Source: Mycobacterium sp. Root265 (GTDB taxonomy: Bacteria; Actinomycetota; Actinomycetes; Mycobacteriales; Mycobacteriaceae). From it: a stretch of DNA of 64,000 nucleotides. The stretch is from NCBI RefSeq assembly GCF_001428895.1, contig NZ_LMJA01000012.1:373313-437312 (forward strand). The letters are read 5' to 3'. The position numbers and the translations under genes were made by a program. Of the stretch, positions 16,274 to 24,585 are shown piece after piece. The number at the start of each line of letters is the position of its first letter. The first letter of the stretch is position 1. Under the pieces are notes generated by a model, which did no database searches, had not been told where the DNA came from, and saw only the letters and a list, made by a program, of their open reading frames with translations.

Positions 16274-17002
16274 TCACGCCGCCAAAATGAATGACAGGAA
16301 GAATCCGCCGGCGGTGGCGAAGGCATTGAACGGGCGACCATGTTCAAAGGCCTCGGGCATCAATGTGTCGGCCAGCGAAGCCAACACGGCTCCCCCGGCA
16401 AAAGCCAGTGCCACGCCTAGGACGCTGCTGCTCATCTGCTCGGCGGTCGCACGCCCTGCGACGACCGCTACGGCCAGGAGCACCGCACACACAGTCCAGG
16501 TCAGCATGACCGTGCGCACCCGCATCCCGGACTCACGCATACTCACCGCCCCCACCAGGGCTTCGGGCAGGTTCGAAAAGAAGATCGCCACCAACAGCGA
16601 CAACGACGCCCCGCTCACCAGTGACACACCAAGTGCGAGGTTCTCGGGCACCCCGTCCAGAGTCACCGCGGCCAATAGAGCCAACCCCACCCCGCGGCGG
16701 GCTCCAGAGGCCACCACCTCGCGCTGCTCGGGACCTGACTGGCCACTCACGTAGCGGTCCAGCAGGGTATCGGCAAGGACGAAAGTCGCTGCACCGGCTA
16801 GCAATCCCAGCCCTGCGCGGGTCGCGCCGCCGAGATGAAAAGCCTCCTCGAACAACTCGAATGCCAGTGCAGAAATCAGCGCACCGCTGGCGAAGGCCAA
16901 CAGCACACCCGTCACCGTCTTGGCAGGACTGAACCGCGCCCCCACACCGGCCCCGATCACCAGGGCGCTGGATGCAGCCAGCCCGAACAGAACCGCCAGC
17001 AT
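16274..17002 (-). CDS. ZIP-family divalent metal transporter
   Basis: 242-residue integral membrane protein with about eight hydrophobic segments. ZIP signatures are TLDGVPENLALGVSL and FFSNLPEALVGA in helices IV and V, where the His/Asn/Glu/Pro residues bind zinc or iron (the usual HxxxE is DGVPE here). It would import zinc or a related metal. The ATG at 17002 was chosen because GGGGAGG lies eight bases upstream; an ATG at 17041 lacks this. Confidence 0.85.
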   Translation of the reverse strand: MLAVLFGLAASSALVIGAGVGARFSPAKTVTGVLLAFASGALISALAFELFEEAFHLGGATRAGLGLLAGAATFVLADTLLDRYVSGQSGPEQREVVASGARRGVGLALLAAVTLDGVPENLALGVSLVSGASLSLLVAIFFSNLPEALVGAVSMRESGMRVRTVMLTWTVCAVLLAVAVVAGRATAEQMSSSVLGVALAFAGGAVLASLADTLMPEAFEHGRPFNAFATAGGFFLSFILAA

Positions 17003-17140
17003 CTGCACCGCCTCCCCTACCGCCCTCCGCACTGCTGACATGACTCGCGGTCGTCGCCCGCCGACAGCACGTTCGGTTCAACGATCCTGCCAACCGCGCA
17101 TCGATGCGCACACATTGCGGTAAACGGCTGTACCTGTTCG

Positions 17141-17166
17141 GTTTCGACCCACTCGCGCACGGGCAT
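17141..17166 (+). promoter_or_regulatory. SigF-like promoter candidate for the YihY gene
   Basis: GTTT, 16 bases, GGGCAT, ending 74 bases before the yihY-type gene. It differs from the SigF consensus (GTTT-N15-17-GGGTA) at one position, so it is a weak call. Confidence 0.35.
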
Positions 17167-17240
17167 GCCAGCGGTCTGGGGCACGCGGTTCCCTGCCCAC
17201 GGGACTCCACCTTGCCGGGGACCGCAGAGAGGACGCTGCG

Positions 17241-18434
17241 ATGAAGTGGCTTATCGCCATGATCGGAGGGCTGCTGGCCGGTGTCCTCGTCGGTAGGCGG
17301 ACCGCCGGCGCCGCTTCGCTCCCGGCAGCTCCAGCTGCGACATTCGGTGCGCAGACGGAGAACTTTGTCGCCGTGGGTGATTCCAGCGCGTCCCACCCGG
17401 ACCCGGAGAACGCCCCCGATCCCGACGACCCGTCGAAACCGGACTCGCCGTCCGATCTGAGCAAGCCGTCGGTGATGTATGTGCTGCGCAAAACGGCGCG
17501 CGAGTTCAGCTCCGATCAATGCACGGATCTGGCTGCGGCACTGACCTACTACGCCGTGCTCTCGTTGTTCCCCGCGCTGGTCGTGATGGTGTCGCTGCTG
17601 GGTGTGTTCGGGCAAGGCAGGCGCACCACCGAAGCAGTACTGCAGATCGTCGAGGACCTGGGCCCCTCGTCGGCGGTGGATACGCTGCGCGCTCCCATTC
17701 AGCAGCTGGTGGAGGCGCCCTCGGCAGGCATCGCCTTGGTGGTCGGTGTTGCCGGCGCGCTGTGGTCGGCCTCGGGTTACATCGGCGCCTTCGGCCGCGC
17801 GATGAACCGCGTCTACGAGGTCGACGAAGGCCGCCCCGTGTGGAAGCTGCGGCCGATCCAACTGCTCCTGACCTTCACCGGTCTGATCGCCGCCGCGGCG
17901 GTCGCATTTCTGCTCGCGGTCAGCGGTCCCATCGCGGCCGCCCTCGGAGACGCGATTGGTCTCGGCTCCACCGCCCAATCGATCTGGAATGTGGCACGGT
18001 TCCCGCTCGTGCTGATCCTGGTCACCGGTGCAGTCGCCGTCCTCTACTACGCCGCCCCCAATGTGCAACAACCGAAATTCCGGTGGATCAGCGTCGGCGC
18101 CGCCGCCGCGATCGTGCTCTGGGTCATCGCGTCAGTCGGGTTCGGTTTCTACGTCAGCAACTTCGGCAGCTACAACAAGACCTACGGCGCGCTCGCCGGG
18201 GTGATCGTGTTCCTGCTGTGGCTCTGGATCACCAACCTGGCCCTACTCTTCGGAGCGGAGCTGGACGCCGAGCTCGAACGGGGCCGCCAACTCCAAGCCG
18301 GCATCGCCGCCGAACGCGACCTGCAACTTCCGGCCCGCGACAACCGGGTCGCCGAGAAGAACCGGGTCAAAGAGGAAGCCGACGTCCAGCAGGGCCGCCG
18401 GCTGCGCGAATCGCGTGGGCAACACGGCAGCTAG
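17241..18434 (+). CDS. YihY/BrkB family inner-membrane protein
   Basis: 397-residue membrane protein. A short N-terminal hydrophobic segment is followed by a Pro/Asp-rich linker (about 50-75), then the YihY/virulence-factor BrkB domain with six helices: CTDLAAALTYYAVLSLFPAL, GIALVVGVAGALWSASGYIG, YYAAPNVQQPKFRWISVGA and NKTYGALAGVIVFLLWLWIT. The C-terminal 60 residues are charged and probably cytoplasmic. The family's role is unsettled despite the old 'ribonuclease BN' name. GAGAGGA about ten bases upstream supports the ATG at 17241. Confidence 0.88.
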   Translation: MKWLIAMIGGLLAGVLVGRRTAGAASLPAAPAATFGAQTENFVAVGDSSASHPDPENAPDPDDPSKPDSPSDLSKPSVMYVLRKTAREFSSDQCTDLAAALTYYAVLSLFPALVVMVSLLGVFGQGRRTTEAVLQIVEDLGPSSAVDTLRAPIQQLVEAPSAGIALVVGVAGALWSASGYIGAFGRAMNRVYEVDEGRPVWKLRPIQLLLTFTGLIAAAAVAFLLAVSGPIAAALGDAIGLGSTAQSIWNVARFPLVLILVTGAVAVLYYAAPNVQQPKFRWISVGAAAAIVLWVIASVGFGFYVSNFGSYNKTYGALAGVIVFLLWLWITNLALLFGAELDAELERGRQLQAGIAAERDLQLPARDNRVAEKNRVKEEADVQQGRRLRESRGQHGS

Positions 18435-18435
18435 T

Positions 18436-18460
18436 GTTTGGCCCCGCCGCGACGGGGTAT
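18436..18460 (+). promoter_or_regulatory. SigF-type promoter upstream of the Mn-catalase operon
   Basis: GTTT at 18436-18439, a 15-base spacer, then GGGTAT at 18455-18460, matching the mycobacterial SigF consensus. It is about 260 bases before the Mn-catalase start, so the transcript would have a long leader. I see no other gene in the 18435-18719 gap. Confidence 0.6.
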
Positions 18461-18719
18461 CACAAGAGTCCCGGGCTGGTGCGTCCGAACACAACGGTCG
18501 CGCCCAGGGATTCACAATTCGCGTGAAGGTCCAGAAACTGCCTCCGCGATCGACCTCTACTACGTCCATGTCTCGCTCAGCGGCTCGTCGTGACGGCGCA
18601 GCCGCCTATCGCTGGCGAGCGCCTCCATCGCAGCCACTTGCATCGGGTGAGACGTTGCCGGAAAACCACACCCCGTCGTGACCCGCCGCGGTGCCACCTC
18701 AAAGATTAGGAATCTTCCT

Positions 18720-19661
18720 ATGTACCTGCACACTGAGCAGCTCATCAACGAAATCGCCGTCGACGAGCCCGATCCCGCCGCAGCCAATGCGCTGCAGGAG
18801 GGCCTCGGTGGCCAGTTCGGCGAGATGCGCACCATGATGCAGTATCTGTTCCAGAGCATGAACTTCCGCGGCGATCCCGCGTCCAAGCCCTACAAGGATC
18901 TGCTTCAAGGTGTCGGCACCGAAGAGATCAGCCATGTCGAACTCATCGGGACCACCATCGCCCGGCTGCTGGACGGCTCACCGGAGTACAAAGGCAAGAA
19001 GACCGACCCGGTCGACGAGCCCGGTGCCGGCGGCGCGACGCCACTGAAAATTGCGTTGGACACCAGTAACATTCACCACTATCTGGTCGGCGCCCAGGGC
19101 GCCCTGCCCGTCGATGCGGCGGGAAATCCGTGGCTGGGTTCCTACGTGTACAACAGCGGCAACCTGGTTCTCGATCTCCTGTACAACTTGATGCTCGAGT
19201 CGACCGGCCGACTGCAGAAATGTCGTCTGTACCAGATGACCGACAACAAGACCGCACGCTCGACCCTGGCCTACCTGATCGTGCGCGATCAGGCCCACGA
19301 GAATGCGTTCGCCAAGGCACTGGAGAGCCTCGGCGTCAATTGGGGTGCGGCACTGCCCATCCCGAAAACCAATGCCGAGCAGTTCCCCGAGGTCAAGCGG
19401 CTGCTGGACATGGGACTGCAGAGCGTCCAGTTCACCTTCAGCGCCGACGACAAGAGTCAGGCCGCCAAGCTGTACCGCGGCGCGTCGCCGTCGAACGACG
19501 GCACCGAACTGAGCACTGCGGTGATGCCCGAAGGGGTGCCGATCACCATCGCCCCGGAACGGCGCGAGGAGTTCTCGCCCGGGCTGGACAAGGAACTGCT
19601 GGCGTTGATCCAGGCCACCGCCGAGGTCGAGATCGCCATGAACAACGACGAGACCAAGTAA
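18720..19661 (+). CDS. Manganese catalase
   Basis: 313-residue di-manganese catalase of the ferritin-like superfamily, splitting hydrogen peroxide in the cytosol. Visible metal ligands are in ALQEGLGGQFGEMRTMMQYL, GVGTEEISHVELIGTTIARL, LLYNLMLESTGRL and LIVRDQAHENAFAKALESLG, the normal E..ExxH..E..H pattern. The ATG at 18720 has AGGA eight bases upstream; the in-frame start at 18678 gives an unlikely basic extension. It is followed after 8 bases by a CsbD-like gene and then a coiled-coil gene, and lies behind a SigF-like promoter, so a stationary-phase/general-stress operon is likely. Confidence 0.93.
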   Translation: MYLHTEQLINEIAVDEPDPAAANALQEGLGGQFGEMRTMMQYLFQSMNFRGDPASKPYKDLLQGVGTEEISHVELIGTTIARLLDGSPEYKGKKTDPVDEPGAGGATPLKIALDTSNIHHYLVGAQGALPVDAAGNPWLGSYVYNSGNLVLDLLYNLMLESTGRLQKCRLYQMTDNKTARSTLAYLIVRDQAHENAFAKALESLGVNWGAALPIPKTNAEQFPEVKRLLDMGLQSVQFTFSADDKSQAAKLYRGASPSNDGTELSTAVMPEGVPITIAPERREEFSPGLDKELLALIQATAEVEIAMNNDETK

Positions 19662-19669
19662 GGACGCTG

Positions 19670-20227
19670 ATGACTGACCACAGCAAGGCCGACCAGGCCC
19701 GCAAAGGGTTGATCGATTCGGTGAAGGGCAAGGCCAAAGAAGTGATCGGCGCGGTCACCGGCAACGATTCGCTGACCGCCGAGGGCCAGCTCGAGCAGAC
19801 CCAGGCCGCGGAACGCAAAGAGGCCAACAGCGCGGAGGCCGTGGCCGATGCCGAGGCCAAGGAGGCGCAGCGTGCGGCAGCGGAGGCCAGGAATCTCGGC
19901 GGTGCCGCGCGGGCGGCTGTCGCCGGCGAGGCCGCCGCAGCCGAGGACGACATCCAGGCCCGACAAGACGCGGAAAAGCACGCAGCCGACCAAGCCGCAC
20001 AACGTGAACTGGCCGAGCAGAACCGCCGCGCTTCCGCGGAGGCGTTGAACAACGTGCAGCACGCGAAAGTGCAAGCCCGCGAGGACATCGAAGATGCCGC
20101 CGACGATCTCGCCGACGCCATCGACGAGCACCGCTCAGAGGTAGCCCACGCGTCCGACGTGCAGGACGAAGCCGAGCGCGCGCGCCAGCGGGCGGCCCGG
20201 CTCTCCGCCGAAGCCGACTTGGCCTGA
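19670..20227 (+). CDS. CsbD-like stress protein with long Ala/Glu-rich helical tail
   Basis: 185 residues. The N-terminal 45 or so (DSVKGKAKEVIGAVTGNDSL, then TAEGQLEQTQA) match the CsbD general-stress family. The remainder is Ala/Glu/Arg-rich with heptad-like spacing and is probably a long coiled coil, about twice the usual CsbD length. Mycobacterial proteins of this type are sometimes called microaggregate-binding proteins. It starts 8 bases after the Mn-catalase stop and is in the same operon. Confidence 0.8.
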   Translation: MTDHSKADQARKGLIDSVKGKAKEVIGAVTGNDSLTAEGQLEQTQAAERKEANSAEAVADAEAKEAQRAAAEARNLGGAARAAVAGEAAAAEDDIQARQDAEKHAADQAAQRELAEQNRRASAEALNNVQHAKVQAREDIEDAADDLADAIDEHRSEVAHASDVQDEAERARQRAARLSAEADLA

Positions 20228-20253
20228 GCACCCCAACCTCACAGGAGATGACC

Positions 20254-20931
20254 ATGCAGATCACCGCAGTCCCGTTCGCGTTCGGGCGGTTCCAGTATCA
20301 GATTGCCCGCTATCCGCTACAGCTCGTGCACGACCGGGTGTTCGGCAACCTCGATGCCGAGGCCCCGTCCCGTCTGCTGTACGAGCGTGTCCTAGGCCAG
20401 TTGGATTCCACCGTGGGCCGCGTCCTTCGCGACCCGGAACTGGCGGCACGGGGGGACGCGCTTGCCGAGCGCAGCGCTGAATTGGCCCGTGCCGCTGTAC
20501 TCGACGAGCAGGCCGCCCAGACCAAACAACAGGCCGACGCCACACTGGAGGCCGAACGCGAACAGACGATCGAAGAGCAGAACGATGCCCGCGCCCGACG
20601 GGAGCAGAAGGTCAGCGAGGCGCAGCGCACCGCAGACGAACGCAAACGCGCCGCGACCGAAGAAGTGCAGTCGCGCACCGCGGCCGCGAAGAAGCGGGCC
20701 GACAACGACGCCGCGCGGAAGGTCGCAGCGGTCGAGACAGCCAAGCGCAACGACCAGAACAGGGTCCGCGCGGCCGAGGACAAGGTGGTCTCATCGGCGA
20801 AGGCGACGTTGGACGATGCCCAGGCACAGCGCAACCGAGCAGCTGACAAGCGTGAACAGGCCGACCGCCTCGAAGAACTCGCCGACGCGGAGAAGACGAA
20901 GCGCCAGGCCCAGCGAGCCGGTAGCTCCTGA
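20254..20931 (+). CDS. Coiled-coil protein of unknown function in the Mn-catalase operon
   Basis: 225 residues. The first 55 are a folded-looking module (FAFGRFQYQIARYPLQLVHD, RVFGNLDAE). From about 60 on it is almost entirely charged Ala/Glu/Arg/Lys helix with no hydrophobic core, as in a long coiled coil. It resembles the tail of the preceding CsbD-like protein, so the two may interact. CAGGAG lies seven bases before the ATG at 20254. No enzymatic motif was seen. Confidence 0.78.
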   Translation: MQITAVPFAFGRFQYQIARYPLQLVHDRVFGNLDAEAPSRLLYERVLGQLDSTVGRVLRDPELAARGDALAERSAELARAAVLDEQAAQTKQQADATLEAEREQTIEEQNDARARREQKVSEAQRTADERKRAATEEVQSRTAAAKKRADNDAARKVAAVETAKRNDQNRVRAAEDKVVSSAKATLDDAQAQRNRAADKREQADRLEELADAEKTKRQAQRAGSS

Positions 20932-20978
20932 GGACCGTTCGGGGGTTTGCGGTTGGTCGAGCGTCGTAACCTCTCTCT

Positions 20979-21875
20979 GTGAGATCTGCGGATGTCCGCT
21001 GGCGGGAACGCAGCTGTGTCGTGCGTCAGGCGCGTCTATGGCGGACGCGTAATCCTCGAACATTCCGCGAAAAGGTGCAGTACAAGATGCTGCGCGATCA
21101 CCGCCGCCTTGTCGTCACATTCGCCGACAAGGCGGCGGTCCGCGATTACGTCGCGAGAGTGATTGGGCGGCAATATCTTCCGCGCGCGCTCGCGATCGTC
21201 GATGACCCGTCGGCCTTGTTCGACCTCGCCTTGCCGGATGGCTACGTGGTCAAGCCGACCCACGGTAGCGGAGCGGTGATCGTCGTCTCCGACCACGCGT
21301 CGGCTACCGCACGGCTTCGCTCGGGGCCCGACGGCTGGAGCTATCAGCACGTGCGACCCGAGTTCGCCCCTCGAGCCGATGTCGTCCAGATCGCGCAAGG
21401 CTGGCTCGGCCAGCTCTACGGGCAGGGACCGAACCGCGAATGGGTCTACGGGCGGGTACCGCGGCGGGTCCTCGTCGAGGAGCTGCTCTCGGCGCCTGAC
21501 GGCACGATTCCGGCGGATTACAAGTTGTTCGTCTTCCATGGGCGATGCGCCTACATACAGGTCGACGCCGACCGCTTCGGCCACCGAACCCAGGATTTCT
21601 TCCGGCCCGATTGGCAACATGTACCGCTCAGCGGCGGGCCGCCATGGGCCTGCCCTCGCCCGGAGAAGCCCGCTGCGCTAGCCGAGATGATCGACGTCGC
21701 GCAACGCCTGGGTGCGGACACCGACTTCGTCCGAGTGGACCTCTACTGCATCGACGGCCGTGTCGTCTTCGGAGAGCTGACCAGCTTCCCCGCCGGCGGT
21801 GACAGCCCATTTGATCCCGAATACTTCAACGAAGAATTCGGCAGTCACTGGACCGTGCCGCGCCGCTATCGGTGA
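20979..21875 (+). CDS. TupA-like ATP-grasp protein
   Basis: 298-residue protein with the start pattern of TupA-type ATP-grasp enzymes: LWRTRNPRTFREKVQYKMLR, then FADKAAVRDYV, YVVKPTHGSGAVIVV (nucleotide-binding strand), VLVEELL, PADYKLFVFHGRCAYIQVD and FVRVDLYCIDGRVVFGELTS with metal-binding acidic residues. Relatives add amino acids or sugars in exopolysaccharide or teichuronopeptide assembly, but this copy stands alone with no glycan genes beside it. The GTG at 20979 is the most upstream start that keeps the domain. Confidence 0.8.
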   Translation: MRSADVRWRERSCVVRQARLWRTRNPRTFREKVQYKMLRDHRRLVVTFADKAAVRDYVARVIGRQYLPRALAIVDDPSALFDLALPDGYVVKPTHGSGAVIVVSDHASATARLRSGPDGWSYQHVRPEFAPRADVVQIAQGWLGQLYGQGPNREWVYGRVPRRVLVEELLSAPDGTIPADYKLFVFHGRCAYIQVDADRFGHRTQDFFRPDWQHVPLSGGPPWACPRPEKPAALAEMIDVAQRLGADTDFVRVDLYCIDGRVVFGELTSFPAGGDSPFDPEYFNEEFGSHWTVPRRYR

Positions 21876-21942
21876 CCGCGGGCCGCCGCAGGCACGATGC
21901 TGCGGTGGGCCACCCGCTCGCCGCCCGCGTTCGGCGGCGAAA

Positions 21943-22863
21943 TCACCTGTCGCCGAAGCCTTCCTCGAGTTTGCGTGCCGCCGCCGCGCTGACCGCTATG
22001 GCCTCGTGGGCGGCCGGGCTCAGCCGGCGCTCGGCCAGATGAGCGATGAGGATCCGTCGCTGCGGTGGTCGGGTCGCCAGCCGGATCGTCCGCACATCGG
22101 GCCGCGGGTTCAGCACGGCCAGCCGGGGCGCGATCGCCACTCCCAACTCGACGGCGACCATGGCCTGCACCTCGCCGTAGTCATGGGCAAACACACTGGT
22201 GCGTGGCGTGAATCCCCCTTGCTGGCACAGCTTCTCCAGAGTCTGTGCGACCGGATGGTCATCGGCCCGAACCACCCAGGCCTCGTCGCGTAGTTCACTG
22301 ATGCTGATCGAGTCCCGGTCAGCCAGACGGTGCCGCTCGGACACCAGCAGCATGGTCGGGTCGTTCATCAGGTGGTGATAGGTCAGCGTGGGGTCATCGA
22401 TGCGGTTCCATTCGTAGTCCCACAGCAGTGACAACTCGGTCTCGCGGCGACGCAACGCGTCGATCAATCGGGCGAATCGCCCACTGAGGACCGTGAGGTC
22501 CACCCCTGGGTGTCGTGTCTTGAACTCCTTGATCACCAAGGGCAGCAGCGAGGACCCCGCTGTCGGAAAGGTACCGATGGCCAGCACGCCGGCTCGCAAT
22601 CCGCGGATCTCGGCGAGTTCGGCATCCGCTGCATCCAACTCGATGAGTATCCGCTCGGTGTGCCTGACCACAGCGCGTCCCGCTTCGGTCAGCACGATCC
22701 CCCGGGCGTGACGCTCCAGCAGGGGCTGCCCCGCCTCCTTCTCCAGCTTCGCGATCTGTTGGGACACGGCCGAGGTCGTGTAGCCGAGGGCCTCGGCCGC
22801 CGCCGTGATCGTCCCGTGGGCTGCAACCTCGCGCAGCGTGAACATCCGGTTGGTGTCGAGCAA
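21943..22863 (-). CDS. LysR family regulator, divergent from the MatC/PrpF genes
   Basis: 306-residue LysR regulator: HTH at about 8-65 (LREVAAHGTITAAAEALGYT, TSAVSQQIAKLEKEAG) and a periplasmic-binding-like effector domain with RGLRAGVLAIGTFPTAGSSL. The start is a TTG at 22863, which lines up with other LysR proteins of this subgroup; an ATG at 22845 would cut the first helix. It is divergent from a carrier and a PrpF isomerase and probably senses their carboxylate substrate. Confidence 0.87.
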   Translation of the reverse strand: MLDTNRMFTLREVAAHGTITAAAEALGYTTSAVSQQIAKLEKEAGQPLLERHARGIVLTEAGRAVVRHTERILIELDAADAELAEIRGLRAGVLAIGTFPTAGSSLLPLVIKEFKTRHPGVDLTVLSGRFARLIDALRRRETELSLLWDYEWNRIDDPTLTYHHLMNDPTMLLVSERHRLADRDSISISELRDEAWVVRADDHPVAQTLEKLCQQGGFTPRTSVFAHDYGEVQAMVAVELGVAIAPRLAVLNPRPDVRTIRLATRPPQRRILIAHLAERRLSPAAHEAIAVSAAAARKLEEGFGDR

Positions 22864-22883
22864 TCTCGCCCCCGAATCATCGA

Positions 22884-22926
22884 CTTAAGCAGAAGTTAAG
22901 CATACTGCACTAACTCGACATTGTCG
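22884..22926. promoter_or_regulatory. LysR box region: repeated GACTTAA/TTAAG half-sites
   Basis: CTTAA-N7-TTAAG (22884-22900) is followed by CGACA-T-TGTCG (22916-22926) and GTTAAGTC, the reverse complement of the first half-site. Two dyads between divergent LysR and target genes fit the usual recognition and activation sites. Only one such tandem arrangement was found in the window. Confidence 0.5.
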
Positions 22927-23067
22927 TTAAGTCAAACCCTTCCTAATGTGATCTGGGTAATGATCATCGAAGGGTGTGACACCGGATGCTTTCGGTTTGC
23001 GCGAGCCAGCGGAACCGGTCGCGGCTTCGCAACGATGCGCCACCTTCTCGGAAACTGAGAGAGCACC

Positions 23068-24462
23068 ATGACCTCTGTCGAAGTATTACCACTGATCGCG
23101 CTGGTGGCGATGTTCGTCATCGCCACCTTTTTCCCGATCAACATCGGAATTCTGGGCTTCATCGGCGCGTTCGCCGTCGGATACTTCATGCTCGGCTTCG
23201 ATGACAAGGAAATTCTGACCGCGTTCCCCAGTTCGATCGTGCTGACCATCGTCGGCGTCACCTACTTCTTCGGCATGGCGAAAAAGAACGGCACGATCGA
23301 TCTGCTGGTGAACGCCTGCATCCGGGGCGTGCGCGGTCGCGTCTCGGTGGTGCCGTGGGTCTTCTTCTTCTGCGCCTCAGTACTCACCGCACTCGGCACT
23401 TTCAGCCCCGCCGCGGTCGCACTGATCTCCCCCGCCGCCATGTCCTTCGCCGCTCGGACCAAAATGAGTCCACTGGTCATGGGCATCATGGTGATCAACG
23501 GCGCACACGCCGGCGCCTTCTCCCCCATCTCGGTCTCCGGCGTCCTGGTTTTCGACATCGTGGAGTCCAGCGGACTGAGCCTCAACCCCTGGACACTGTT
23601 CTTCGCCAGCTACGGCATCAACCTGCTGCTTTCGGTGCTCACCGTCGTCGGATACGCCACTCTGGCCCGCATCCGCGGCCTCGAGTTCAGCGCCACCGGT
23701 TCCACCAAGCCCGCCCCTCGCGACGACATCTGGTCAGCCGGTGCCGCCCCGACCGCAACCACGTACCCGACGTCCCCCACCACCACGGGCGCCGGAGGCG
23801 GCACCGCCTTGCTCACCCGCCCGGTCACCGCTGATGTCCTCATGGACGCGGCGCCCGCCCCGGTCACCTGGGTGCAGAAACTCACCTTGGCGCTGATCGG
23901 CATCGTGCTGGTCCTGGTGCTGGTGTTCCACCTTCCGATCAGCTTCATCGCCATCGCCGCCGGCGCGGTACTGGCCTTCACCGACCTGTCCAAGCAGAAC
24001 GAAGCCATCGCCGGCATCAGTTGGTCGACGGTACTGCTGGTCGCCGGCATGGTCACCTACATCTCCGTGCTCCAAGAGATCGGCACCATCGATCACCTCG
24101 CAAAGATGGCCATCACGATCGGCGCACCGCTGCTGGTCGCGGTCGTGCTCTGCTACGTCATCGGCGTGACCTCGGCTTTCGCCTCCTCCACGGCATTGCT
24201 GACCGCCGTCATCCCGATGGCCCTGCCGCTGCTGCAGACCGGAGCGCTGCCGGTGGTCGGAGTGGTTGCCGCCCTGGCGATTTCCGCCACGGTGGTCGAT
24301 GTGTCGCCCTTCTCCACCAACGGCGCGCTGGTGCTGGCCAACTCCCAGGGCATCGAGCGGCCCCGCTTCTACCGCCAGCTGCTGGTCAACGCAGGCATCG
24401 TCGTAGCGCTCGCACCCGCACTGTGTTGGCTGACCCTGGTGGTCATCCCCGCAGCGCTCTGA
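23068..24462 (+). CDS. MatC-like di/tricarboxylate carrier (SLC13/ion-transporter superfamily)
   Basis: 464-residue transporter with about 11 hydrophobic helices, split by a soluble Pro/Thr/Ala-rich loop at about 220-265. The first half resembles the dicarboxylate carrier MatC N-terminal domain (FPINIGILGFIGAFAVGYFM) and the second half the ion-transporter fold (ALISPAAMSFAARTKMSPLV, VTSAFASSTALLTAVIPMAL). It should import an organic di- or tricarboxylate. Upstream lies a LysR regulator; downstream a PrpF-type isomerase. Together they suggest use of an unsaturated tricarboxylate such as an aconitate. Confidence 0.85.
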   Translation: MTSVEVLPLIALVAMFVIATFFPINIGILGFIGAFAVGYFMLGFDDKEILTAFPSSIVLTIVGVTYFFGMAKKNGTIDLLVNACIRGVRGRVSVVPWVFFFCASVLTALGTFSPAAVALISPAAMSFAARTKMSPLVMGIMVINGAHAGAFSPISVSGVLVFDIVESSGLSLNPWTLFFASYGINLLLSVLTVVGYATLARIRGLEFSATGSTKPAPRDDIWSAGAAPTATTYPTSPTTTGAGGGTALLTRPVTADVLMDAAPAPVTWVQKLTLALIGIVLVLVLVFHLPISFIAIAAGAVLAFTDLSKQNEAIAGISWSTVLLVAGMVTYISVLQEIGTIDHLAKMAITIGAPLLVAVVLCYVIGVTSAFASSTALLTAVIPMALPLLQTGALPVVGVVAALAISATVVDVSPFSTNGALVLANSQGIERPRFYRQLLVNAGIVVALAPALCWLTLVVIPAAL

Positions 24463-24585
24463 CCAGACGTCCCGCGCGACTTTAGTAAAAGTACACAACA
24501 GTCACTTTATTCGTGATTGTCCTTCATACCTCTTGCGACCACAGTGGAGTCCGAACCGTTCACCACTGTGCGGAAAGGCCGACCG

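Noticed and set aside
16533-18071. Long minus-strand frame across the ZIP and YihY genes
   Set aside because: Antisense to two membrane proteins; low-complexity His/Arg/Gly composition.
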